Shown here in pieces: positions 1 through 10,052 of a DNA stretch of 64,000 bases. The stretch is from Sternotherus odoratus (lineage: Eukaryota; Chordata; Testudines; Kinosternidae): assembly GCA_032164245.1 (NCBI GenBank), contig JAVMKO010000004.1:33023626-33087625 (forward strand), in the 5' to 3' direction. Below the pieces are notes generated by a model. It was not told the origin of the DNA, made no database searches, and saw only the letters and a list, made by a program, of their open reading frames with translations. Position 1 is the stretch's first letter; each line of letters starts with the position of its first letter. The position numbers and the translations under genes were made by a program.

Positions 1-149
1 CAAAGACAGATAAAGGGAATGTCTTTATCTCTTTTTATAGGGAGGGAATAGAATTGAGGGAGAGAGTTTAATTCCCAGATCCACAAAGTTACTTAGACCC
101 CTAGCTTTTGTTGATTTCAATGGAAGTTAGAAACCTACACATCTTTGAG

Positions 150-255
150 GAGCTGGGCCTAAATGACTTGTTCAAGGTTGCACAGGAAGTCTGTGGCAGA
201 GCTGGAAATGGACCCAAGCTCTGTTGTTTCCCTGTCCAGAGGCTTAGTAACAAGA
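150..255 (+). repeat. MIR/L2-like ancient retroposon fragment
   Basis: The stretch running TGACTTG..CAAGGTTGCACAGGAAGTCTGTGGCAGAGCTGGAAATGGACC resembles the 3' half of MIR-type retroposons, whose core reads TGACTTGCCCAAGGTCACACAG followed by GTGGCAGAGC. It is diverged and has no visible TSD, so it is old. Similar fragments occur near 31.9 and 37.7 kb. The family name is from memory of the consensus. Confidence 0.5.
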
Positions 256-757
256 GCAGCCTTCCTCTCCTGCTTTTTCTGCTGCTTATAGCAGTAATTT
301 GAGAAGCCCTGTTTCCTGATTGTTTGATAGGGAGCGAGACATGTTTTCATTACAGAATTGAAATGTCACGCTACAGCTTTGCTACAAACAAGATATCATC
401 ACCATGGCAAAGTTGAAATGCAGCCATTGTCACAGTTTTGCAAATGAAATGAGTTCTGTTTCGAAGTATGTTCCAGTTATAAGATGCAGAGGTGAGACAT
501 GACTGCTGGGAATGGGTCCTCACTTGTATTGCATAAACTGCTTTCTACATTTCTAATCACTCTGAATAACTGCTCCACCCAAAAAAAGCCCCAACACCAC
601 ACCACACTTTACATCAGCACTGAACATCTAGCTCTTGCTGAAAAACTATAATTTTATTGAAGATATGTTATCCCCCGCCCTACTCCACCTTACTGTCTTG
701 TTGTCCTCTTGTTTCATCTTGGTTAATGTTAGTTTGTAGGTTTCTAGGGACAGGGAT
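256..757. other. Unique AT-rich DNA, no feature seen
   Basis: No coding signature, tandem repeat or recognisable mobile element. A run of C/A-rich sequence lies near 575-610. Confidence 0.5.
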
Positions 758-1012
758 TGTAAGAGGGGTTACCCCCAGCCTCTATGCTCCTGAGTACAAA
801 GGCTGGGCCTCTTCTATGCCAGACCAACAAGTCCTTTTCCCCCCACCCCCCCACCTTGCCAGTTGGGGTTCTTGGGGTCACCAATCGCTGCCACCAATCG
901 GGTATACTTCCAAAACCTTGGAGGGGCCCCCAATCTTCCCCTAACCCTGACTTTGTACCCCCTCCCTGGGTTTTAAAGTCAGACACCTGAAGACTGCTTC
1001 TCTTCACCCTAA
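758..1012 (-). mobile_element. LTR fragment related to the element at 60.3-61.3 kb
   Basis: It begins TGTAAGAGG and follows the 60.34-60.57 kb sequence block by block: TATGCTC, ATGCCAGACCAACAAGTCC, a C-rich run, CCAGTTGGGGTT, CCAATCG, TATACTTCCAAAACC, GAGGGGCCCCCAATCTTCCC, and finally GTCAGACACCTGAAG. The similarity stops near 1012, so only about the last quarter of the LTR (read on the minus strand) is present. The strand is taken from the better copy, which has a TATA-like box on the minus strand. Frames inside it are not genes. Confidence 0.7.
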
Positions 1013-3920
1013 CCAGCTGAACCTCTGCCCATTGCTGTTTTATTTTATTAATTTGTCTCTAAATAGTTCATTTCTCTCTTATGACTATAATCCTTGTTCT
1101 TGTGGTGTTTAAATGTAACTATACACTGTGTTTCTAGCAACACACACACCAATGAAATTTCCATTCCAGAGCTGGCAGGTATGCAGAATTAATACTGTCT
1201 GGACAGTGCTATTAGCAATGGCATAGCAATAGTGTTCATGCACATTCACTCTGAATCAGCTTAGCTATTTTACCCCAATTGTCTTCAGTTAGCCTTTTTT
1301 CCCTGGGCTTCAAGGCAGCATTTCCATTCCCCACACATCTTCTACATCTTACTCTCTGTCTGCGTGCTTCTGCTGATATCAACAGCTGCCAGTATCTCTG
1401 TGCCATGCATAGTAGAGAGCTACAGGCAATCCACTGTGTGGTGTGTCTCTGGGAGCCAAAAATGAAGGTGCTTTTAAAGTATGCTGTTTTAGTTTAAGTT
1501 TTTATGAACATTGCTTTGTATCATTTTCATAATACTGAAGTTAAACCCACTATTTGCTGCTCGCATTGCAAGTGTACATAGATTTGAAAGGAGAATACTA
1601 AGCTGCTTATATTGTCCTGCATTGGAGTAATTTTTGCAGCCTCTTTTTCCTATTTATGTATGTATTTATTTATTTTATTTACTCCAAAGGGGAAAAACAG
1701 GCCACAGAAAAGCCTCTGTTTCTTCTTCTACCCCTCTCATGATGCTCAGACTCTGAACTGGATATGAAAAAACCCATCTGTTTTTAACCCCATAGTTTTC
1801 TTTCTGATAAAGCACACTTGCTTTATCTTCAATGTCTCTGATACCTGTCCAGGTGGTAGCTAAAGAGCTGATGGCATTTAATGAATTGGGTTTAACTATG
1901 ACCTGTGACTGCAAGCTAATGTTCCTTCTCTCCATAAAACAGGACCCAATTTCTAAGGGTGTGAGAGAGCCACTATTTATTCATAGATTTATCACTTTAG
2001 TCTGTACAATTACTGCCCAGTCTCCAACTCATTACTTTGCTGTGAAACACCTACAGCATGAAAAGCATTTTACCAAACTAAATTCAGCTCTGTTCATTTC
2101 TATCCTCTCTCAGATTCATCCTGATCCTCTTCATATAAAACTCCTATTGATTTCAATGGAAGACTTGACATCAGTCCTCTGGCCTCAATTCAGGAAACTA
2201 CTTAGAAAGTGCTTTCTTGAATAGGGATGCTTTCCTATGGGAATAGGAAATATGAAAAGTTGGGGCCTCCCTGAATGTTAAATACATGAATAAGAAAGTC
2301 CCATACTGAACTGAAAGTAGGTAGGTTAGCAAAAGATTCCCAGGCAAAGACTTATTAAAGGTAAAGGGAAGAGGAGGAGGAGCCTAGCTAGACCAATTAA
2401 TGCTTGCCTTCTTCTGCACATTGGTCCCTAATAGACATAGCTTCCCTTTTTACATGAGAAGTGTGCTTTCAAGCTGTAAAGTTCGAAGGCCTTACAAAAC
2501 CAAATGCATTCATCTTCATTTTGCATGTAAAGTTCATATGAAGGGTACTATTTTTCTTTAGCACCTGCTGAGACCAGCTCTTTTCTGCTATAGCAAATCA
2601 AATCATTAAGGGCATTGTAATGCTCAAATCTATTTGAAAGTTGTTTGCTTGGGAATATACTATAGTCTAAGAAATACCAAGTAAATTCTTTAAGGGCAAT
2701 ATGAGTAGCATATTTGAATATTTTGAAAAATATTAAAATATCTAATATTTTTGAGATAAGCCTATCCTACATGGCCACATAAGGGTGTGAAGTAGTTTTT
2801 ATTTTCATCCTTTGCCTGTAGGTTGCTGGTACAGGCTGCTTTTTGTTAGTTTAGTAACTGTGGGAGGGAAAGGCCAAACACTGGGAGATTAATTTACAAA
2901 CTAGCTAAGAAGAATTAGTCACAGGAGACCAACTTCAGGGTGTCTGGCACACATCAGCATTCTATTTCATTGTAACTAAAATATTTCACATGGATTCATA
3001 AAACACTTTTTGCTGGGTTTCCTTTTAAGTTTCACAGTTTGTTCTTTTAAAACTTGTGGTGAATCAAAATTAATGGAAGTAATTTCCTTTATTAATGACC
3101 TCATAATACACTGTTTTAGACTAGAGGAGATGTCTTTTTAAAGGCCGGAAGCTCTCTTTGCACTATCAAGGTAAAACATTTTAAAATCAATATTTTTATT
3201 TCAGATATCTAAATTAGTTTTTAAACCCCAGTATTTAAAACCTCAAGAAAACTATTTTTAAAACCATGTCACCAATGTTCCCAGTATGCTCCTAAATATT
3301 CAGATGAAGTACTTGTATTCCTAGACAGCTTGACTGTGTTTTCCATACTTTTGGAGAATACAAAATTATGCTTCAGAAGGTCTAAAATCCATGTAGACTA
3401 TGGCCTGAAAATCTCTAGAGAAGCACAGTTTTTTTCATATTTTCTCTGTGATAGTGCATATTGTAAGTGTTGTCTGGATCCCATTAAGATCCATGGCCTG
3501 AAAGCCATTTGACAATCCATCACCTATGCCCTAAAAGTATGAAAAAATTAAATTACTACTTGGGTTTCATAGTTGAAGGAAGGAAGAAAAGGCCTGAGAG
3601 GGATACCCCATTATTAAATTTATTATGCATGTATCCACTTGTGCATATGGATTATCTGTCCTTAGATTATCAAACTCGCAAGGAATGTTCCAGTTATCAC
3701 TGACACTTATACCAACTAGGTGAGAGTGTCTTCACAAAAGAGCAAAGGATTTCTCACAACAAATTTCTCACACTGGTGGCCTCAGTGTGGGGCCACCAAG
3801 TCTTGCTGGTGTCCACTCTCACAATTTTTCTTAAAATACTTAATTAACTCTAGGAGAAACAAATAAATATGCACATGTACATGTCCAAATAATTGTAATT
3901 TATATAGGGGTTTTTTGGTG
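1013..3920. other. Unique AT-rich DNA
   Basis: No gene or mobile element recognised. It holds a short CA run near 1140, a T/A-rich stretch at 1650-1680, and a CAATGGAA-containing stretch near 2150 of the sort found in old palindromic repeats. A 130-codon frame at 1832-2224 has no domain or codon signature and was not called. Confidence 0.5.
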
Positions 3921-3923
3921 GTT

Positions 3924-3936
3924 CCCCCCCCCCCCC
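3924..3936. repeat. Poly(C) run, 13 bp
   Basis: Uninterrupted C homopolymer following GGTGGTT. Similar C or G runs recur at 15.84, 18.31, 21.36 and 59.17 kb. Confidence 0.95.
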
Positions 3937-4082
3937 AAACTCAATAATAAAAATAATGTACGGTTGTCTCTATTCTTTATTGGACCTACACAGAATAGAA
4001 GCACAAATAACGTGCTTTGCGTGTTCCTGTCTGGTACTGGTGGTGGTTGTTTCTTTTGCTTTTCTGGTTGTTCTATTTAAAG

Positions 4083-4206
4083 ACTTGCTAGCTAGTAAGT
4101 CTGCTGCTGTGAAAAGTGATATTTGTATGCTTGTTAAGCAGCCTTGCTAGCTAGCTAGCTGGGAAGCAGTGAAAAGTGATATTAACAAATATCAGTTTTT
4201 CACAGC
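4083..4206. repeat. Short direct and inverted repeat cluster with GCTA tandem
   Basis: CTTGCTAGCTAG followed by GTGAAAAGTGATATT occurs twice (from about 4083 and 4143). GCTGTGAAAAGTGATATTT at 4106-4124 is nearly the inverse of the sequence at 4187-4206 (AAATATCAGTTTTTCACAGC). This may be the end of a decayed DNA transposon, but no TSD was found. Confidence 0.45.
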
Positions 4207-4620
4207 AAATTTACTCAGTCCTGGCAAGCCGGAAGACAAATTAAGCCCTGGATAGGGAGGTGGGCAGGGAGGTAGTGGGAGCCACGGACAATGGAGGGGT
4301 GGTGAGCTTGGGGCTGGTACCTTCTGCCGTATGGCTGGGACCAGAGACTGAAGCCCCATGGCTGGATTCAGCTGTCCAGCACCCGCCACTCCAGGGCTGA
4401 AGCCAGAAGCCCGAGCCCCACCGCCCCTGGAAGGTGGGGAACTGTGGCATCTTGTGGCTCAAGAAGGGGGCAGGGCCCAACCTGTGCTGGCGACCACCAG
4501 GGGAGGTGCTGCTGCTGCTTCCCCCCCAGTCACAGCCCAGCAGGCTGTGGCCACAAGAAGAGCCCCTGGTGACTACATGCAGCCACACTGCCCACATTTG
4601 AGAAATGCTGAGATTGTCAA
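4207..4620. repeat. GC-rich interspersed-repeat candidate
   Basis: The base composition changes abruptly to GC-rich against AT-rich flanks, and the block ends in CCCACATTTGAGAAATGCTGA. That tail resembles turtle repeats ending in a TTTGAGAA(C)CACTGC-type sequence. Frames here overlap on both strands and have no domain, so they look like by-products of base composition. The family is not identified. Confidence 0.4.
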
Positions 4621-6261
4621 GCTGACTTTATAGTGGTTGGAGTAGGAATTCTGAATTCCACATTGTAAAAGAATGCTACAGTTAGGGGAGCTAGGATTGG
4701 CTATGTCTAATGAACACTTAATTAAAAGGTGTTAACATTTTCTCCTGTTCTAGAAAAGGCCTTAAAGTTATAGGTGTGGCTTGATGATCAGCCCAATAGT
4801 TTGTAAAAGGCTAGCTCCCCCTAAAACCACAGCTTCAAATTTCCTCAAGGTCACATCAGAACTTCCATGTTTCTGCTAAAGATGAATGAGTGCCATGAAG
4901 TTTATTTTGTGCTTGTCTTTCTGATGAGACCTTAAAAATCTGTCTGCTCAGCATGGCATTTTTCTTACAGCAGCTGGGGTATGTGCTGGTGACCTTGACC
5001 AACATCTTTCCTCCTTCCACTGTTACGTAATGGTCTGTGTTCTGGTTGGTTGCTGCATGCTACTCCAGAGGTGCCTGTATTTCATTGCTGTACTATTGTA
5101 TGTATTTGTAATATAATTTGGTACCCTTTATGATGTATGGTGCTATATAAAGGTAAGATATCTGGTGGCATTTTCTGAAGTGCTCAAACATAGACTTCAA
5201 GACCAGTGCTAAGTGCCTTTGAAAATTCCAACCATTATTGTTTTTCAATATAAACTGAAAACTCATTTGCTTTCCTTTGCTTACATCATTCCAATTTTTT
5301 TCGCATGGCTTTCTTGATAATGATCTTTTGCTGGGGGAGGAAGAGGGGAAGTGAAAGGGATTCCCTCTCCATTTTCTAAAGGCAACAACATGTGGACTCT
5401 TTTCTTGGCAGATTTAGTATATTGTGAATTTCAGGGTATGGAAATATCCTTTGCATTTTGTATCTATAGAATTTTAGTTTTTGTCATGTACACAAAGACT
5501 TAGTTTATTTTAAGGTACAGCACTGTTTACGTAGTTCTAATTGAACTTTTTTTTAATGCCATCTCTTTTGTGATTTTTTTAAAACTTAATTTGCAAAACA
5601 AACATCTTTTTATATGTCAGTACAAATGATTTTAAAGGTGTGGAAAGTGTAGTATCCAAAGAGGTACAAACATTTGTTTTTCAGTGACTTTTTATTGAAT
5701 CGTGTATTTCAAGGAACAGCAGGTTTTTTGTGCTGTTTTAGATGGTATTTCATGTGGCAGAATATGCCCCATTCACATTTTTTGCTTTACAAAGGCACCA
5801 TGCTGTGGGAGCCTGTTTTAAGAGGGAGATCCATGGGGGTATAAAAAGTTCTGTTGTAACACCTATGACAGAGCCCAATCTGTTCAGAGCCCAGATCTGA
5901 TTTAATTTTTTTCTTCATTACTCAAGTATTCAGCACATGTTCCCAGCATTTAAATAAAAGGCTCCATCAGACCGTAAGTACCAAATAGAAAATAGAAAAA
6001 GCAGATAAATGCTAATCAATTCAAGCTCTCCCTTGTGAGGTACTGTACCACTGGTTATTCACTGCACTTGTTATGTTGATGTGCATTTTACTATAAGGGG
6101 ATGATTGAATAGTGTGATTGTTCATTTGTAAATATTTTCAGAACTAGATTTAACAGTAAAGCCCCCGATGAACATTTTCTTGTAAGGTATTTTAATGTAA
6201 CCAGAGTATCAACATTAGTTTTCTGAAACTTGCCATGCTTTCCCCCTCCCCTACCATGCTG
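4621..6261. other. Long repeat-poor stretch
   Basis: About 1.6 kb of AT-rich DNA without recognisable mobile elements. It has several AATAAA-like words (e.g. TTTAAATAAAAGG near 5950) and many T-runs, so it has the texture of a long 3' UTR. No open frame supports an exon. It is one of the longer repeat-free blocks in the window. Confidence 0.35.
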
Positions 6262-6441
6262 CTATTTTAATTTGTAAAGAAGACGAGGAATACTTATGGC
6301 ACTTTAGAGAATTTCCTTTCCTTTCCTTTCCTTTCCTTTCCTTACCTTAATTGGTTAGTCTCTAAGGTGCCACAATTATTCCTTGTTTTCTTTATGGAAA
6401 CAGACTAACACGGTTGCTAATCTTAAACCTATTTTAATCTG
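6262..6441 (+). mobile_element. SINE insertion with inverted 5' part and (TTTCC)n spacer
   Basis: The 3' half (6355-6425) reads TTAGTCTCTAAGGTGCCACA then CAGACTAACACGGTTGCTAA, a SINE tail I associate with turtles. At 6278-6310 the same segment is present inverted: 28 of 33 bases match the reverse complement of 6359-6391. A (TTTCC)n tract lies between the arms at about 6312-6344. The whole unit is bounded by CTATTTTAATTTG (6262-6274) and CTATTTTAATCTG (6429-6441), a 13-bp TSD with one mismatch. Both arms therefore arrived in one insertion, as in twin priming. Confidence 0.75.
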
Positions 6442-7340
6442 ATTCATCAAGAATTTGTCCCAAATTAAAAGACTTAGAATATACCAAGTGAATGATCTCA
6501 TCTTGATGCATGAGGATTTATACACCACTATTGCTCTACCTATAGGTTTATCTCAGATTTATGGAATTTTGAGACACGGATGCATTGGCTTTTGGGGGTA
6601 TTGGTGTTTCTGAATCTGCACAGAGACATTTAGTGAAAAGCTGAGTGCCCAGAGAGCCATTAGGCTGGATTGTACAAAGGCCCACAGATTCACAGCACAC
6701 AAACAAATATAGCAAAGAAGGGACTAAACAAAACAGCATCAAAGAAGCCTTTTTGTGAGAATAGGAACAATGCTATAAAACTAACCTTGTGTTAACCAGC
6801 TGAAGAAAAAACAAGGATTTCGAGCGCCAAAATATAGAGAGACGTATGAAAGGGGGAAAACCTATACAAAGTAGACTGACTGAATAAAACTATTTATCTT
6901 TAAACCACACAAGTCATGGTAATTAAATTAGGTCAGGCTGGCTACAAAAAGCAGGCTGTAACTAATTTAAAAAGGGATTGAGAGGACCTGAAAAGAAAAC
7001 AGATTGGCAACCCAATATTTTTTTTTATCTAATCAAGGCAACAAAACTTAAGAAAGAGGAAAAGGAAGGGGAAAACAGCTCCTGATTTATGAATATTTTC
7101 TCCCAGCTTAAAAACATTAGAATACACAAAGGCTTATAGTCACACATTTTTGGTGTGTGTGGATTTACACATTACTATCAGTGTTAATAGATTTGTTACA
7201 TGCATACAGAGTTTACTCCTACAAACAAGAGAATAACAGAAAGCATTAAGGTCTAGAAAATGGTGTGAAGTGTAATAAAAAACATATATTGGAATAAAAC
7301 CATATAGATTCCCTGTCCTAACATATACTGTATTTAAACA
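6442..7340. other. Unique AT-rich DNA, no feature seen
   Basis: No gene or repeat recognised between the two SINE insertions. Confidence 0.5.
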
Positions 7341-7473
7341 GTTAAATTCTTTTAGAGTGGTAGCTGTATTAGTCTGTATCCGCAAAAGTAGAGCCCACGA
7401 AAGCTTATGCCCAAATATATTTGTTAGTCTCTAAGGTGTCACAAGTTCTCCTAGTTCTTTTTGTTAAATTCTT
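7341..7473 (-). mobile_element. SINE insertion with inverted segment and 11-bp TSD
   Basis: 7354-7388 (AGCTGTATTAGTCTGTATCC and neighbours) is the antisense of the SINE 3' end. 7391-7466 is the adjoining SINE segment in the opposite orientation (CCACGAAAGCTTATGCCCAA, TTAGTCTCTAAGGTG). GTTAAATTCTT flanks both sides (7341-7351 and 7463-7473), so the rearranged molecule inserted as a single event. Read on the minus strand it is an inverted 5' part followed by a sense 3' part, the arrangement expected from twin priming. Confidence 0.75.
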
Positions 7474-8690
7474 AGCATCCATGCTTCTGCTTACACTGTC
7501 TAAATAAAAGCCCTTGCATGTGTTGTATGGTGTGAAGAGAACACAAGACTTTTCTTTAAAACCATCTCTTCATAGAGACTACCTGCCAGTACCTATTAAA
7601 ATGTAATTTTAAAAAGGGCTTCAAACATTTGCTGTGACTGTAAATGTGCCAGGTCGTAAAGGAGGCTGGACTGCAATTCTTGAGGAGTTGGTAAAGGGAG
7701 AATTAGGTTTTTAAATAGGTTCGGATCAAGCTAATTACAAGAAATTTAAAATATTTTACTCTATTCCTTCAGTAGTTTCCTTATCCGAATGGTCAGAAAC
7801 ATTAGCATTCTGACAGTGTTTATTAATCTGAACTGTTAGGAGAATGATATGAATAAAATGGTGAGGACAAACCAAAAAATGGAGCTTGGTTTGTGTTGAA
7901 CAGCAAATAGCCCCCCCTCACTCCCAGCTTTTGCAGTATCACATAATGCCCAAAGAATTTTCAGCAGTAGCTGAAGCTCAGGCATTGACATCCACTGAGG
8001 TAAGATCAGAATTTTCACATTTCCTCACAAAAAGAAGAAAATAAAGGGTGAGGGGGGGGGAGGAGTTCTGCAGATTGTTGAGACCTTGTGCACCATTCAC
8101 TTTTTTCAAGTTGCAAGAACATTTTCAGTTTTTCTGTGTAAGTAGAAATTTTCCCCTAACTCTCCCAACTAGTAACCTATCGTTAAACCCTGGCCCCATT
8201 GAAGTCAATGGGAATTTTGTCATTGTCTTCACTAGGCCCAGTGCTGTACTCCTAGTCTGGTGACAAAACTAGTAACAATGAAAGTTGGCCAGTAGGGGAG
8301 AAGAGTTACCACAGACATAGCACCGTTTACACGGGAAGTTAGATTGGTATAACTATGTCACTCAGTGGTTAGATTTTTAACACCCCTGATTGATTATTTA
8401 TACCAATATAGGTCTACAGAACAGAACAGACCTCTGAGTACCTTTCCCTGTCCAGAAGAAGAGCTCTGCATAAGCGCGAAAGTTTGTCTCTCTCACCAAC
8501 AGAAATTTGTCCAAGAAAAGCTATTACCTTACCTATCTTGTCTGTCTAATATCCTGGGACCAAGGCAGATACAACACTGCAAACAATAATGAGACAAAGC
8601 CATATGTGGAGTGTGCCCACTAATTAAGAGCTAGAAAAACCATTGGATTGAATGTAGAAAGTTCCAGAAGCCTTTAAATATTTTCTAGAC
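7474..8690. other. Unique DNA with minor repeat traces
   Basis: No gene seen. There is a G-run near 8051-8060 and a CCATTGAAGTCAATGGGAAT word near 8197, typical of an old palindromic repeat in reptile genomes. Frames here have no recognisable product. Confidence 0.45.
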
Positions 8691-8692
8691 AT

Positions 8693-8975
8693 AGCCCTGG
8701 TCTACATGGGGGAGGAGGGTTCTGACCTAAGATACGCAATGAGCATAGCGTAGCTGAAGTTGATTATTTAGACAGACTTATTGCGGCATCTTCACGGTGC
8801 TGAGTTGACTGCTGCCACTCCCCTGTTGACTCTACCTCATGGCGGTGGACTAACAGAGTCAATGGGAGAGTGCTCGGGGATCAATTTATCATGTCTAGAC
8901 TAGATGCAATAAGTCAACCCCCGATAGATCGATCACTATCCGCCAATCTGATGGGTAGTGTACACCTGCCCATAG
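8693..8975 (+). mobile_element. hAT-type MITE
   Basis: It begins GCCCTGGTCTACATGG and ends GGGTAGTGTACACCTGCCC, imperfect inverted ends of the GGTCTACACTA type. The interior has the blocks GCGTAGCTGAAGTTGA, TGTTGACTCT and GGGGATCAATTTATC, and near the right end CGATAGATCGATCACTATCC. The same family appears inverted at 26.41-26.69 kb. The 8-bp TSD is not clear. Confidence 0.7.
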
Positions 8976-9179
8976 AGATTGGCAGTGGTAAATATTTAAT
9001 TTTAATTAAGATCTAAATTGCTGTGCTTGGCAGAGCAGCATCCCTTTTCTTCAACAGTCATTCTGTCCAGGTTTCTTTCTTTCTTTTTATCTGTCTCTCT
9101 TTGTAATGAAGAAATGGATTTTGACAAATCACATCTTTGTAAATACATTGTGCAGCAGTGCGAGTCCTTTCAGTAATGT

Positions 9180-9435
9180 GCTCCATCATAATAGTAACTG
9201 TTGTTATTATAACACCTTTACCCTAAAATCTTAAAACGTTTTTACAAACATGAATTATTTTGAGAGAGACAAGTATTTTGAGTAAGCTTATAAAGAAGGA
9301 AAGGGCCCAATCCTTCAGCCTGAAAAGCAAGCAAAACTCTCATTAAAGTCAAGCATTTCAGTCAGCTAGTCAGTGGTAAAATTGGGTAATAGAACCCATG
9401 AGTCCTGACTTTCAGTCCCATTCCAAACTCCAGAC
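9180..9435 (+). repeat. MIR/L2-like ancient retroposon, possibly interrupted
   Basis: The right part reads CAGCTAGTCAGTGGTAAAATTGG then AGAACCCATGAGTCCTGACT, matching the MIR-like tail (AGTGGCAGAGCCGGGA..AGAACCC..GTCTCCTGACT). The left part near 9215-9290 is compatible with the upstream half. GGGCCCAATCCTTCAGCC to TCTCATTAAAGTCA in between looks like a second old repeat inserted into it. Confidence 0.45.
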
Positions 9436-9779
9436 TTTCATTTTCACTGGTTACTTCTTCTCAAAGTGTAGAGGAACCATTGAAGCTAAAATGAAAAGGG
9501 ATATTTTCCCATTGTATTACATTTAATTATAAGAATATAAAATTTGCTTAGAGAATACTTCTGGGCCTCTTTCATTTCCATAAGCTCTTCTATTGACCTG
9601 TGCTAAGTTGACTTTGAAAGGAATGTGATAATGTGTGTATGCTGTATAGAGATGTCAATGGCACAACCTTTATCCTTCAGGTTTTTCCTGCCTTTGGGGT
9701 TGTGTGTATGGTTGCTCATAGATAGGGATACCATTATGTCATACCTGTGTCATGGAACCCATGAATTTTGTAACTTATA

Positions 9780-10035
9780 TGGATCCTGCTGCCACAAACT
9801 AACAGTTTGTTCATTTGTTTTGATCAGCTGCTGCACACTAGTAGTTAGTTTGCTTTGATCTAGTTCTCTTTGAAACAGGACTACATCAAAGTGAACTAAC
9901 GCTGTTAATGTGCAGCAGCAGGAACCACACGAACAGTTTGTTAGTTTGCTTTGGTCTAGTTCTGTTTCAAAGAGGACTGGATCAAAGTGACCTAACCAGC
10001 AGGGTTTGCAAGGTTTCTGTGACCACAGTGTGAAA
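9780..10035. repeat. Nested palindromic repeat (two 57-bp dyad modules)
   Basis: Modules 9844-9900 and 9940-9996 are both 57 bp, both begin GTTAGTTTGCTTTG and end CTAAC, and each is itself nearly palindromic. Their centres are reverse complements (CTCTTTGAAACAG against CTGTTTCAAAGAG), so the second module is an inverted copy of the first. Further CTGCTGC/GCAGCAG arms flank them. It is probably a foldback DNA element; no transposase or TSD was seen. Confidence 0.65.
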
Positions 10036-10052
10036 ATATATATATATATATA
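10036..10052. repeat. (AT)n microsatellite
   Basis: Perfect AT dinucleotide run directly after the palindromic element. Confidence 0.95.

Noticed and set aside
1832..2224. 130-codon frame as a coding exon
   Set aside because: AT-rich, no recognisable domain, no clear splice context; length is compatible with chance.
6355..6425. tRNA gene at the SINE
   Set aside because: The sequence is a SINE tail flanked by a TSD. No complete cloverleaf or A/B-box pair was made out.
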